Positions 10,991-23,589 are shown, counted from the first letter of the stretch. The stretch: DNA of 64,000 bases from Plectrocnemia conspersa (GCA_009617715.1 VTFK01000353.1:186001-250000); one strand, 5' to 3'. The notes: generated from the letters alone by a model not told the origin. Translations and numbers: made by a program.

Positions 10991-13639
10991 CGGTGGAGTG
11001 GCAAAGGTCTTGTAAGGTCTTTTGGCTCGTCAAGTTAGAATTGGATTGAATTACAAAAAAAAAAAACAGTTTCAAGAAAAAAATATAAAGCACCAGCTTA
11101 TTGATAAATGCAATGGCTTGCGAATAGATATTATTATGGATAGATAATATTCTTAGATACAATTTTTCAAGTAATATTTCTACTTTAAAATAACATATAA
11201 TAATTTTAACATACAATAATTTTAACATTTAAATACTAAAAATATATTCTAAAATATTAAAACGAATCAAAAATAAACCTGAAAGCCAAAAAAGTTAAGT
11301 GTCCGGTATTTACACGCACTCATTAGTTGCGGTAGCTCACGATAGTGAGAGACCGACAGCTAGTTTTTTTTTATGTTATAAATTATTATAAATTGGTGGG
11401 TCTTGGTGGAGCCCACCGATGTCATCAGTTTAATTATTTTGCATATCATTGATTACTACTGTGGCTGTAAAGGTTTCACGGAGGGTTTGAGATTTTCTAA
11501 TAATCTATTCAGTAACCGCAGTTTCCAAGTTTATTGATGAACCTTATCGAAACGCCATAAAATAATTTGTTACCTTTAAGAGCTTGTTGCTACTCGGGTG
11601 AAGATCGATATTATATCTGATCTGACTAACCGTTTAATACAAAGTTATAGGACACATGCCACCAGAACCAATATTTCTCTCCTATTTTAACATTATGTTA
11701 ATAAAGATGTGTTGAAATTAACGAGCCATTATTCTAATCTCAAATCTAAAAATAGCTATGCAGCGTTTGTTGCTGTACAAAAGTTATTTGATAAACGAGT
11801 GACATGACCTTCATTTATGTATGATATATAACAATACATATATTCATTCGTTAGTTATTGTCTTCCTTAATCGTTATATTCATTTTTTAATATATTGGTT
11901 TCTTGACATATTATCCTTATAAATAAAAATTATTTAATAATAAATATTTTTAAGTTATTTCTTAATCAGTAGTCAATTCAAGATATTTTTAATCAATTTT
12001 CTTTGACTCTTTTTACTGTTACGATTTTTACCATAAAAATACGTTCGATTTTTCTAGATCAACGCTTAAATATATTCACTATTTGACTTATTAGTTTATT
12101 ATGCTAAACGCGCCAACCACAATATTTTTCTTAATTATTGATTGAGGCAAAAATATTTTTTTAAAAGTCGGCTTAAAACGTTGCTTCTGGACATACATTA
12201 AATCTTAAATTGTAATAACAGGGTTTCATGTTAACTTATCATATATTGATTGCACAAAACACATGGATATTGTTTTCTACGCTACCTAAGTTAATTTATA
12301 ATTTAGTAGATTGCTGTCTAAAATTGTAATTACTACTATTTTATTAGAAACAACTCGGAATTTGTGTTACAGTTATTTACGGTTTATTAATCGCATACCA
12401 CCTACTTTTGTTTTATGTACCACTGGTTTTACTTTTGCATATTTTTTCCTATGTATGTTGATTATTGACAATAGTATTATTAAGAAAAAATCAGTAAAAT
12501 TAATATTTTTTATTGTCAAAGTAATTAAAAATACATTTTTTTATACACTTATAATATTTAATGTGTGATTTAGAGCTCTACATTTTAATTACAAAAATAA
12601 AATGTAAAAAATATAATATTTTGTTTCAAATTTGCAGGTAATTTGTTTTGTAAGTAAATTCTATAATTTTTATGGATACTTGTTGTTGCTTATAACAATT
12701 ATTATAAATTAAATTTATAATTAGTACTATACTACACAGCAAAAAAATAATCGTGTTAGGAATAAAGAGTTTTAGTTTTAAAATCAAAATTAATATTTAA
12801 AATTTACAGATAAATTACGTTATTAAGGATTTACATGTCATAAAATTCAATTTCAGCGAAATAATGCGACGTTTAATATTCAGTGGGAGAACAAATAATA
12901 ATAAATAAGGAATATAAAATACGATTTTATTTAAGAAACTAAAGAATAAGGAAAAACGAATGATGCTACTTAAATATGTTATTTTTTTTGTTGTACTGTG
13001 CTATTAATGCGACAAAATAACGATAAGTCACTACTATAAAGTGATTAATAAACTACGTACACAAATTGCTTGTAAGTGCATGTCATTCACATTTACCAGA
13101 AAGCTATTTGATGCAAACCGTTTAAGCATAATAAAGATTAATGTATAGTTCTCCGTACAAAATTTAAAATAACATAAATTATTAACATTCTTGATTAGCT
13201 TTTGCAACTTTAATCTGTATTAAATATTACCATATTACCTTAGATTAATATAGAAATTTAATAATTCAGAATCGATGTTTCATTATTAAGACACTATTAC
13301 AATCGTAAAGGTCGAATATTTATGAATTAAGTATTCCTGGAAAACGAAAGTTATTTCCAGAGAAAATTAACTACAGCTTGTGGACATTAGTTAGGAATAA
13401 TTTATTGTACATGATTAAATTTATTTTTATTATATTTATTTATAGTTTATTTATTTTTTAAATTACGATCGGACTATAGTTTTTATTTTCTAAAAAGAAT
13501 CGAAACGAAGATCTTTTATATATAAAGTCAAATTGCTGACCCAAATGATGAAATTGATGCTTCCCAAATTAAACGTAAAATATACCGCTTTAAATCAACA
13601 AAAAACTGTCCGAAGTAACGACGAATTAATTAAGAGCAA
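10991..13639. other. Long AT-rich spacer
   Basis: Low-complexity throughout. A small stem GGTGGG/CCCACC (11,395-11,417) and CTCAC/GTGAG near 11,337 give a modest hairpin cluster. No coding homology or repeat family detected. Confidence 0.45.
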
Positions 13640-13950
13640 ATTTTAACGACGGTCAATTTTTAATTAGTAATTTAAATTTATTATTTAATTTTGAACGCAA
13701 AACGCAAAAGAATAAGCCTATAATTAATGGATGAATATTGCAAGGAAACGACGGCTGAAAAAGTACTTTTAAGGGCTCCCAAAGGACAAGAAAATAGGGC
13801 AACGGAAAATTTCGCCCAGGAAAGTAAGGCTTAACTCTCACAGGGCTTGTAAACATTGATTTAAAATCTATTTCTGCTTCATCAGAACATACTACATGTA
13901 TAAAATGTGAACGAATTGTATACCAATCTATATCCATAGGAGCCGTTTCT
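13640..13950. other. Higher-GC island with a minus-strand open frame
   Basis: A minus-strand frame (13,653-13,937, 94 codons from ATG) is open, with a proline/aromatic-rich product I do not recognise. Composition is like the other islands, so a regulatory element is as likely as a small or broken gene. Confidence 0.25.
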
Positions 13951-14391
13951 TTTGACGCGTGAAAAATGATATAAAAAAATCCAATTTCACACAGCTATGT
14001 AATTTTAACTCACATATACACATAGTAAGGTTTGTGTAGATTATATAATGCTGGTTGATCCAAAAATGGAACGCGTGTTATTGTATTATAAGAAGCGTAC
14101 CGTAAATTCAATTGAACCCAAAAACAATATCGAATTATATAAAATGCTATTTTGACATCTCTTAGTTCCAATATTTATGACATGGGTTAAAATCTATAAA
14201 GAAATATGTTTTATTAGCGCTATTGCGATGCAATTTTTGATTTTTATAAAATAATGGTTTTAAAACATACATAGGTATATTAAAAGTTCAACTTTATGTT
14301 CAATTTATTCAAAATGGCTTATTACAATTATTTATTTATATTTATTTTATATTTTTTGTAAACTTTTTATTTTATTAAAATATTTTACTTA
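13951..14391. other. AT-rich spacer
   Basis: Nothing recognised. Confidence 0.5.
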
Positions 14392-14876
14392 CCACATACA
14401 TATAGAGACAGAAAGATGCTGCTATTAAGCGGTGGAGTTAAAACGGTCGGTCTTGAAAGTCGGGGAGTGCTCGTGGCGTGTCGAGTTGAATTATTGTCGG
14501 CTGTGATTTTGGCAGAGCGGCTTGTGATGTGTTCTCGCGATGATCTCAAGACAATCTAAACATGTTTTTAGGCTCGTCTCTGTTGCTCTGTGACCAAGTG
14601 TCATAATTTTTATAATGCTGGTTCGAGACAGCTCTGGCATGTTTGCAGGTGAATTGGATCGCTTTTTCGACACACTCACAAGATGTGTAAACGCTTTAAA
14701 ATAAAAACAATTAAGATAGTCTTTTCGGCGATTAGTAATCAAAATCTAAAATAACAATAGTATAATGCTCAGGGTAAAAATTATGTGATAAATAATGTGC
14801 GTGGCCTACTTTCAAAACGAGTTAAGGTCTGTTAGAGTAACCTTTAAATCTAACGAAATGTGCAGGTGGTTTAAGT
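14392..14876 (+). repeat. Dispersed repeat R1, copy A
   Basis: Aligns with copy B (19,375-19,919) through AAGCGGTG, GGCGTGTCGAGTTG, ATTATTGTCGGC, GTGATGTGTTCTCG, ATGCTGGTTCGA, ATCGCTTTT and AACAATAGTA. The 3' end GAAATGTGC followed by AGGTGGTTT matches copy D. The 5' terminal CCAAATAGACGCC of the other copies is missing, so this copy may be truncated. A minus-strand open frame at 14,491-14,742 is not conserved between copies and is not a gene. Confidence 0.75.
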
Positions 14877-15180
14877 CCTCACACTACTAACAATACATTT
14901 AGGATGCCAAGAAAATATTTTGAACTATAAATCTCATATTGCTAATTATTGTAAGAAAAAAGTAATAAAATTAGGATTTTTTCAAAAAATAAGCATAGAT
15001 TTAAAAATGTTTTTTTGGAAATTTGTTAAGAAAATATTAATTTACCTACGAACTTAGAAAAAAAAATGTTTTTAAAATTACATTTTATTTGAAAAATACT
15101 AATAATACTCGTGGGAAGAATCTTGTTGTAAAATGTAATTAATAATACAAACTTGTGCTATTGATTTATTCCCATATATT
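14877..15180. other. AT-rich spacer
   Basis: Nothing recognised. Confidence 0.5.
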
Positions 15181-15790
15181 ACGTCTTTGGCAAAAATCAA
15201 CCGTTTCGAGTGCACGTACCAGCTTTATCCACAAAAGGATTTTCTTTCTCTTTCTCTCTTTCTTCCTACACAGATTTTCTTTCTCGAGTACGACGGATGT
15301 GTACGATGGGAGCATTATTTATTAACTTTGCCTCCTTTTGTTAAGCATTCCAACCTTGAGCATGTCGTGTGGGTAACGCGTTATATTGACGTTTTCGCTT
15401 TTTGGCCCTTCGACCCGCGTTGAATTTTTAACAACGCCTTCTCGTGTAATCGCCGAAAAGTCTACCACTTTCTCCTACCGCCCTTAAGACTTAAGAAGGC
15501 ATGAATTGCCCTTTCCGATTCGAACGACGTACGATTATCGCTCAGTTTTGTACGATACAAATTGAGGCTCCCGTCGGGCGATACAAATTATGCGCATAAT
15601 TTGCTTGAAGTATGGTGCGCATTATTTTTTCTTTTACCAGAACCGTACTCAGCGAAAACTATCCGACGGTATAAGGGAGCAATTATAAAGAATGAAATAT
15701 GAGTAGCGATCTCGCGCCAAGGCTATTTCTGGACTTTATGGCGAATTAACAGGCGTTTTGTAATTTAAATTAGGTTGTTATGCGATATTC
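15181..15790. other. Large higher-GC island, candidate enhancer
   Basis: About 600 bp of complex sequence in AT-rich surroundings. It includes a CT-rich tract, CGATACAAATT repeated at 15,553-15,563 and 15,579-15,589, a 20-bp perfect palindrome (separate entry), and GGACTTTATGGCG near 15,733. Open frames are short. Regulatory role inferred from composition and motif density only. Confidence 0.4.
15584..15603. promoter_or_regulatory. 20-bp perfect palindrome, possible dimeric homeodomain/POU site
   Basis: CAAATTATGCGCATAATTTG reads identically on both strands. It contains two inverted TTATGC half-sites of the kind bound by POU or C/EBP-like dimers. The binding protein is a guess; the symmetry is exact. 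Confidence 0.5.
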
Positions 15791-16370
15791 GAGTGTGGGT
15801 ATAATTTGTAAGAAATATACAGTAGCGAGATGAAAGATGCCGTTATAAGATTTCTAACGATTTATTTTATATTAATTTAATTTGAAGTATAAAATTACAT
15901 AATTTAGTATTGCGAAAAAAACAATCCTCCGATTCTAAAATTTGGGACCACGCAAAACAGTTAAATCGTCAACTCTTGGCGACGTAAAATCATAATTTAT
16001 AAAATATCTAAAAAAAGTCCTCATGGTCAGATTTGTTATAAAAGAAATATGATTTATTAAAAATAATTTAAGTTCATCATCCCCGACCTATATATAAAAT
16101 ATAATTCCAGTATCTTACGGAATACGCCACTTCGGTTCTTATCTGTTTATAAGTGTTTTTTCTTTCTTTCATGTTTTTCACCGACCCAGAAATTCTCCGA
16201 TCTGGCTTTGTGTAGTATATTTGAAAGATTAAAGGAATGCTAAGCTAAGCACACACGAAAAAGGGACTATGACATTGTAATAAAATCATTTATAAACATT
16301 TGTTCAAATCTCGAAGAGAATATTGCGAACTAATTATTCACCGGTGCTCATTTATTATATTAAAATATTG
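15791..16370. other. AT-rich spacer
   Basis: Nothing recognised beyond short motifs. Confidence 0.45.
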
Positions 16371-16960
16371 CTTCGTGAAAAGCGGCTGGCGGCGGCCCTT
16401 TGAACCTTTGGCACGTGTAAATATTTGTTAGACAAAATTAAAATCTAAGGGACGAGAAGGTCCGATCCAAGGGCGGAATATGATCATCCCTCGGCCGGTA
16501 ATTGCTTACGGTGGCCGTGTCTCGAAATGTTTTCAGCGCCGGGCACGCAAAGTTATGGTGATTCAATTTGTCGAGCGTTTTTCATCTATATGAAAATGTT
16601 TGATATTCAATTTGAGAATTTCCTATCGAAAATTGCTTATTCATGAATCTGTCGGTTTTAATTGAGACGAACAGTTCGGGGCCGGCCACCAAATGAGCTA
16701 CCCCGCCGAAAAATATGGTCTCACCGGGAGCTAGCTTATCAGATTTTCCAGTTGACATGATTACGGCTGAGGAAAATAGTACTCGTGCTCTGCCGACGTC
16801 ACGTTTATGGTTACAAATGAGGGGTATACGTCACTTATAATAAATCAGGTGCGTTAGACTCAAACATGCCCAAATTCACACGCGTACCTTTGCGTTCAAG
16901 CTCGGCTGTGTTTGTGTACATGCGAGTGTGAATGCTTTAATATAAAATAAGGAGAGGAAA
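16371..16960. other. Large higher-GC island, candidate enhancer
   Basis: Complex, GC-elevated block. CCCTTTGAACCTTTGG at 16,396-16,411 contains a TCF/LEF-like CCTTTGAA core directly followed by the E-box CACGTG (16,412-16,417). GACGTCACGTTTATGG near 16,795-16,810 joins a CRE half-site to a Cdx/Abd-B-like site. No long open frame. Inferred conserved non-coding element. Confidence 0.4.
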
Positions 16961-17470
16961 CCGAGTGAAGTACTTTGTGAATTTGACTAAGCGTATTGCC
17001 TTTTAATTTTGATGGATAAAGGTACAATATATTTTAAAAAGTATATCTTAATATTTATTTAAAATTAATAAATATAATAACAATGATGTTTTAATAGACA
17101 CAATCTTACTATATGTAAAATTTCGATCAACTAATGGGCCTATTTAAAAATATTTTTATTCACACTGAAACAAAGCTGGTCACAAATCGATCGTTACTAT
17201 TAAGAAGGCAATGTGAAGACTATTATATATTGAGTTATAAATTCAAATTTCGTAGCGTTACAAATATTGATAACTTCACTGCTATACGTTGTGTGGTACA
17301 TATTCTTTAACCTACGATATTTAATGGTGTTTTTATTTAATGTTATATTAAGCTGATTATAAATAGTCTTTATCGTCTGAGAAAAAATGTGTTTCTTCGT
17401 TAAATTGGAACACCACCGTGGAAAGCTTATTAACAGCTTAAAATACAAAGTTCGCGTCATAAATTAGAAA
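16961..17470. other. AT-rich spacer
   Basis: A chance minus-strand frame (17,200-17,460) has no recognisable content. Confidence 0.45.
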
Positions 17471-17815
17471 GGATTTAAGTATAGATGTACGTCGCCTTGG
17501 GAAAAGATAACGCGAGTACCATGGTTTGTCCTAGAAACAGTCATTCGTAATCATTTCCTCTTCGTCTGAGGACTTCCCCTGCCACTTTTTCTAAGAACTC
17601 ATCTGAGACTTTTTCACTGACTTCTTCTACTGGCATTCACACTTGAACATTCACTTCGGAGGTCAAAGCATCTAAACTTCGAGAGCTCTCAAACTTGAAC
17701 TTCAACCATGAGAAGACCGACCCAATTTTAAACCAGCGAAGATGAAAAAAGCCGCCGCTCTTTCCTTGGCATCCACCAAATATAGAGTTCAACTCACACA
17801 CAGAGACTACAAACG
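17471..17815. other. Complex block 3' of the hAT relic
   Basis: Higher GC than neighbours. The minus strand holds an acidic peptide MPVEEVSEKVSDEFLEK (17,585-17,635) directly after an in-frame TGA from the frame above it. I do not recognise it. It lies beyond the natural C-terminus of the hAT transposase, so it is either host sequence or the element's 3' region. Confidence 0.25.
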
Positions 17816-17819
17816 TTGA

Positions 17820-19150
17820 ATTTTTTTGATCTTTTAATGGATTTTGTTGATGGGAAGTTTGTACGTTAATTTTTTTTGACAAATCAACAAAGTGAGGTGA
17901 ATGATTAGATAATGCTAAATTTTTGTATCTTCGGTGTAATTATTTGTTAAACTCAATCGATTTTCAATTTTTATCATTTTTAAATAAGAAAATGTTGAGT
18001 CACATAAATATGTTGATCCAAAACACGTATTCATATATTCAAAACATCTCCATAAATTTAAAAATTTTAATTGCTGATATATTTGCAAATATCTGGCTTT
18101 CAAAAAAATATTACAGCGCAAAGTAATAATTTTATTTTAAAGAGCTGAATGTTTAAAATTGAATAGCTCTGCAAATTTGCCTGAAAATGATTTAATATCC
18201 ACGACATCTCCTTGGATTGATCATACCAAGACTTCATTTATTTTTAAATCGTTCAATCTCTTCAACGTTCTAAATTTCAGAATGATATTTTTCAATAATA
18301 AAGGAATTGCACGTTAGATTTTGTAGATGTGAGAGAATTTATTAAAACGTTAAAAAAAAATCTTGTCTTGATTTCTAAAACCCTTATATTTTAAATGTAG
18401 AAATACTTACCGGTTAATAATGCTTATTCACAGAAAGTTTGATTATGCAAGCAATGCTAATCTCATCTAGCAAATATCAAAATCTTTACAAAAACTTGCT
18501 TAGACTCGACAACCTTTCATCTGTGTGTGTAAAATCACGTCTAGTTGTTTAAAATCTAATTGTATTTGAAAACTTTGCTGTTGAAATATTTTTCTCTAGA
18601 AATATCCATTCAACTATCTGAATTAAATTTTGCAAGTTAAACTAATTTATAAACATGGCAGTGATAGCTCAAAATATTTGAAAAATCTTGTCGTTTTCAT
18701 TGTCGCTGCTTTTTCCGTTGTGATTATGACGAGTTTTAATAATGGCATCTGTAACTTAGTTACGCATTTCCTTGAATCCAGTAAAAATATCGATACCACG
18801 AGTCCTCCTTCATTACAATGAAATCATCCCCAACGGTTTTCGTAGAAAAATCTCAAATAAAAGCTAACAATTGAGCAATTTTATTCATTCACGTATAATG
18901 AAAATAAAACACGTTTATAAATATCTTTCATGAAGTATTCATTTACATTTTTCTATATTTTCTATACGTCTTCAAAATAAATAATATTTATATGCCTTAA
19001 ATGGCTTTTTGTATTTCTTGTTTTTGTTTTAAAATTTTTCAAATACTAAATCCACGACTTAAAATACAGCTTCATTAACAATTTTTCCATCAGAAAAAGA
19101 TTTGCATTTTTTAAGCTATTTTAGATAATCGCATGGTAACAAGAAATTGA
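17820..19150 (-). pseudogene. hAT transposase relic, ZBED-like, second copy
   Basis: The C-terminus is clear: FGSTYLCDSTFSYLKMIK at about 17,960-18,020, then ENRLSLTN, and after a frame change NLALSNHSPHFVDLSKK and NVQTSH ending near 17,850. This matches the ZBED/FAM200-type hAT end 'FGSTY-CE-FS-MK..K-RLT...L..A-S...PD...L...QCQ-SH'. Further upstream on the minus strand, near 19,070-19,150, KCKSFSDGKIVNEAVF fits the family's early 'K-H-IGE-L..P' block. Between them the coding is shattered by stops and shifts and I cannot order it. It differs enough from the 2.9-4.0 kb relic to be a separate lineage. TIRs not found; limits approximate. Confidence 0.7.
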
Positions 19151-19374
19151 CGCTGCCTCAGATTTCTGAATTGGTTTAAAAAACAAACATTGTTACATAG
19201 TTAATCCAGATATTAATTCTTGCAACTTGTTTTTTTAAATTTAACTTATTATAGAAAAAGCAAATTGAAATTTAATATGTGACGTGTTAAAATGTATTTA
19301 TAGATATTGCGACAGAAACTCCTTATATTAAACAACAACAGCCATTTCTAATGGAAATATTTTATTTTTGTATA

Positions 19375-19919
19375 GCCAAATAGACGCCGAACAGTTAATT
19401 TTTAAAACATATATAAATTAGCACATATATAGAGAAATGTATATGTCGCTATCAAGCGGTGAAGTTAAATTAGCAGCTTCGATGGCGTGTCGAGTTGTAT
19501 TATTGTCGGCAGTGATTTCGTGGAGCAGTTAGGATTTATCGTGATGTGTTCTCGTGATGTTCTCTGAGCGATTCACTGATGTATCTCGTGTTGATGCAGT
19601 CTCCTGGCTAGTCTGCTGCTGTGACTTCGTGGCATCTCTTCCCTCTGTGCCCTAGTGCCACACATTAAAATGCTGGTTCGAAACAGCTTAGGCGAATCGC
19701 AGATGAGAATGTTTGCCAATTGCATCGCTTTTAGACACACCTTAGATAAACGGTAAATGTGGTCACTTAGGCAATCGGCAACAAAAGAGTAGAATAACAA
19801 TAGTAACGAGCGCAGAGTAAAATGTGTTGTTTAGCGCAAGTCCTTGCTAGACAAAAGTAGATTTTTGGCAGTACATTTGGGTGATTAACGTCTCGGGGTG
19901 GATGTGCTATTATGTGGTC
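19375..19919 (+). repeat. Dispersed repeat R1, copy B
   Basis: Begins with GCCAAATAGACGCCG, identical to copy D, followed by a similar AT-rich leader with TTAGCACA. Shares the body landmarks listed for copy A (GGCGTGTCGAGTTG, ATGCTGGTTCGA) and the 3' GTGGATGTGCTA with copies C and D. Copies A and B form one subgroup, C and D another. Non-coding; class unknown. Confidence 0.8.
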
Positions 19920-20379
19920 AATGTTATAATTATTTATGAAATTATTTGTTATCACGCCCCATTTTCGAGATAGATTGATGTCTCTTTTCGTTTGTTTGAA
20001 TATAGTTATTAAATTATAACAAATTGTGTAGGTCGTTAAAATCACTTGCAATGAGTGATCTACAACAAATTAATAATAATAAAAAAATCCGTTTGAGAAA
20101 AAATTTCGCCATGACAAAATACATAAACCTATAGCAACGTGCTTCAATAATAATTAAGATTGATAACAAACACGATTACACGATATAGCACTCGATCAAC
20201 TTGTTGGCCTAGCTTGATATAAGTAATAATAGTATACAAAAATAATACTGATATTATTATCAGTATTTAGACATTATAACTTTTAAATCAGTAATTGATA
20301 CATGACGGCCTTCAACCAGAATTTTTTGAATCCGATATTAAGCAAGAGGTAAAATCATATATGATATTTGAGTCAACAC
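19920..20379. other. AT-rich spacer with a small palindrome
   Basis: AATACTGATA (20,244-20,253), TTAT, and its exact reverse complement (20,258-20,267). Otherwise nothing recognised. Confidence 0.5.
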
Positions 20380-20840
20380 TTTCACTCATCGCCGTATGGA
20401 CGTATGTGCTTTAAGCAGCATCTTGGCTTTGTACAACAGGAAGCTTTTACGGTCTTGCGGGATAAATTATGACGTCGTAAGTACAATTTTTAGTGTTCGA
20501 TGCCTGAGAACGGTGTTTATGCCTCAGTCAAATATAATGTATCCGTGGAAACTATTCGCTTGTGTCGTTATCGCGGCATCCTATTTATTCGTCAATAACG
20601 ATGCCGTTATCTCATCCGATCATCGTTATCCTGGATATAGAGCAACTGCTGAACAAACACTTTGCAACGACATTAGTCCTCGAGCTTTTCCGTGCGTTTT
20701 TATCGTCGACAATAACCTGAAAATTAAATACTAAGGCCGTATCGGAGTTTAACGGTTTAGAACTGATCCCCCCGACAAATACGCGAATTATGCGCATTGA
20801 AAATCCAATCGAAACCTACTGCCGGTATAGTATTTGCGTT
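20380..20840 (+). other. Higher-GC island with open frame, possible small secreted protein or enhancer
   Basis: A + strand frame from ATG 20,396 to TAA at 20,732-20,734 is open for 112 codons, long for its base composition. From the internal ATG at 20,537 the product would start with a signal-peptide-like stretch (basic Lys, then FACVVIAASYLF) and carry two later Cys (CNDISPRAFPC). Alternatively the first part, MDVCALSSILALYN onward, ends at TC|GTAAGT (20,478-20,483), a good donor context. No family recognised. The block resembles the other non-coding islands, so coding status is doubtful. Confidence 0.22.
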
Positions 20841-22054
20841 CCCAATGTATTGTATTGTATTTAAAGTAAAGCTGACGTAATCGTATTTGTTTATTTTTAT
20901 TTGTTGGCATTTGGGATAATTCTACAAAAAAGATTTGGCGAATGTTTTATTTTTATTGTCACTGTGGCTTAACGATTGCCAGAGATTTAGGCATTTGAAT
21001 TTAATTTCAGAAAGTTTATAATAAGGATGAAAACTGAAATAAATAAATTTTGGTTTGTTAAAAGCAAATATTTTTTTATTAAAATGCAAGAAGCACGATT
21101 TGACACATTTTGCGAGAGGCTTTGCTTTGATTTTGAATTTTACTAAAACTATTTACGTATTTAATTTAATATATCATCCAGTGTTTCTTTAATTTTGTAG
21201 TACTTAATAAAAATGTACAAATATGAAATCGGACATATTCTGCCATAGGTATATGTATGTATAATAAATCACTATCAGACAAATCAAATTTACTTACTTC
21301 TGAATCAAATGTAAAAACTCATTGCACATCATCGGTCATTCTTTATTTTATGTTAACATATGTTTATGTCAGAAAATTAAGCTATCTAGTAAGAAGATTA
21401 CAATTATTAGAGTCAATATTAAAATTATGAGAACCAAGAAAACAATCTAATTTTTTTTTAATAAAACGTTTATTTCATAAGATAATTAATTTTACAAATA
21501 AACTATTAAATACAATACACGTTACTGGCCTCAAACTATTTTTATGGTAAAAATGTTGTTATTTACTAGAAAATAATAAAAATATAAGCTTAAAATTAAT
21601 AATTTAATGGAAAAAAACTAAAATAAACTTACAATTTTAGTGAAAGAAAAAAATTGAGCAAATTAATGAATTATGTACTGCTTTATGTGCATTTTCCTGG
21701 AAAATCTGGAACAATTGATATATGTTCTTTAACCTCTAAATCTAAAACAATATGTTCTTAGGCATTTTATGCAGATATTTAAATTTAAGGTTGTTTTTGT
21801 CATAGTCTCCGATACATGAGATAAGTGGATTAGTCTAGTTAAAGAAAATATTTTAATATAATAGTATTTTATAAAATTAAAATGTCATTTTTTTATTAAT
21901 ATTTTTGGCTTTATTATAAAAAAAAAAATAAATCATGATATTTTTAAAATAAGTATCAAATATTGTTACTATTTTTATAGCTTTATTTTGAATACCTTAC
22001 AATTTAAAAAAAATAGCAATACTGGTGTTACTTCCCACCGGAGAGGGTCTGATA
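20841..22054. other. Long AT-rich spacer
   Basis: Low-complexity; no homology seen. Confidence 0.5.
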
Positions 22055-22265
22055 AATTATTTGTATATTAAAATTATCTAAGGGCCGCAATTGCAGCAAG
22101 ACAATCAGAATGAAGTTTCAAAAATATGTTTATTAAATTTAAGCTTAGATTACAGACGTAAGCCAAGGTATTTAACACTAGATTTCCATTCTATGTTACT
22201 GCCATGTTGAAAGGCGGTGGCAAAATTTATCTAAGTTCTGAAAATATAATTGATTCTGGGTAATT
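22055..22265 (-). pseudogene. LINE reverse transcriptase relic, jockey-like C-terminal part
   Basis: Minus strand: NIEWKSSVKYLGLRL-stop-SKLKFNKHI (about 22,120-22,205), then after a frame change CLAAIAALR. This is the 'W....KYLG..LD..L.F..HI......A..AI..L' segment just after the RT catalytic core in jockey-like non-LTR retrotransposons. Upstream sequence to about 22,450 may continue the RT but is not readable with confidence. A short, dead fragment. Confidence 0.7.
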
Positions 22266-23164
22266 TAAATTTTTCCCCTCTCCAACATATTTGTAAAACG
22301 TCTGAGTTTGATCGTAAAACGCAAATTTGAATTATTTATAATTTTAAAGGTTATGTTTTTAGATGTGCATTTGCTTTGAAAAATATAAGAAATGGACACA
22401 CATGATATTGCTTTTATACGTCACGTATGAGTTGTTTTAAAAGTAACTGAATATAGTAGATATTTTAAAAACATAAATGTTTTTACAAAGCTCAAAAGGA
22501 AAATCTGTTTTGTGAATTAAATGAATCAAGTTCATGAATAGCTGAGTCAGTATTTCATTATATTTATACTGTACCAATACATTAATCGTAACTGATGTAC
22601 TAAAATCGAGTTGAATATACCCAGAACATACATGAATTCTTAATTAAAATTATTACCGTTTTTTATCTATCTATTACCAATCGCACAGTGCAATTAATCT
22701 ATAATAGAATTTTAACTAATTCAATAAAATATAAATAAACATTAAAGAGTATTTTTTATATTATATATATCATATAATATGATATTATTATATTGTATAT
22801 ACAATTTAGTATTTATGTGTTATAAATTATTATTTATGTTTTGACAAACCATTAGTAAATACTGTAGCTATTTACCTGTAAGAAACACGCATTGATTTTA
22901 TACATTGACATTTTCATTGCATACACACGTTTTTATATTAATAATTTAATGGAATATAAGTGTGTTTTTATTAGGTTGCTAAATAAAAAATTGTGCTTTA
23001 TTTATTTAAATTCCAGTCCAGAGTAAGACCTTGATAAACACTTTTGGCAGTAGATCACTTATTGAAGAATAACCTGTAAAAAATAGTAAAATTGCATAAA
23101 CAAGTGACAATATGACGAGTATGATCAATGAAGCAATATTTCGTAGCTCCACTCGTAATATTTT
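22266..23164. other. AT-rich spacer
   Basis: Includes AT palindromic runs near 22,755-22,800. The part next to the LINE fragment may be eroded LINE sequence. Confidence 0.4.
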
Positions 23165-23405
23165 ACCAATTTTGTCAACCTTTTTTTGTTATCGTAATGT
23201 ATCAAAAATTGTTATCTGAAAGAAACGCAAAACAAACTTTTTGAAGAATTTAACCAAGGGCTTTATTCTGTTTATGTGGCAACCATTTGTCTGCATTTTT
23301 GACTTTCCTATTTGTTTAAAATGGTCCAGAAGGACGTCAACGACATTCATCATCTTCAAAGCAGTAAGAGAATTTTGCAGCCACTGTTACACCTCACTAT
23401 GATTT
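23165..23405 (-). pseudogene. mariner transposase relic, N-terminal to central part
   Basis: Minus strand: VLLDHFKQIGKSK (about 23,315) corresponds to the mariner helix-turn-helix tail 'TV-DHLKQIGKVKK'. After a frameshift DKWLPHKQNKA matches '-DKWVPHELNE-', and after another HYDNKKR (about 23,190) matches the '-YDN-KR--' that follows the first catalytic block. The catalytic aspartate block itself is lost or unreadable. Heavily decayed. It is a different copy from the C-terminal fragment at 41.6-42.0 kb. Confidence 0.7.
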
Positions 23406-23589
23406 TAGCTTTTTCAGTGTTTTTCATTTAATAAAAAATAAAAATTTGAATCTGTGCTTTTTTAAGAATTTAAAAGAATTTATATATATATAAAAAATAA
23501 TATTCAGTACCTAACTATAATAATACAGTATATTATTGTAGATATCATATTATTAATAATATCGTTGAAGAGTACAAATTTAAATTATA
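23406..23589. other. AT-rich spacer
   Basis: TA-rich, nothing recognised. Confidence 0.5.
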
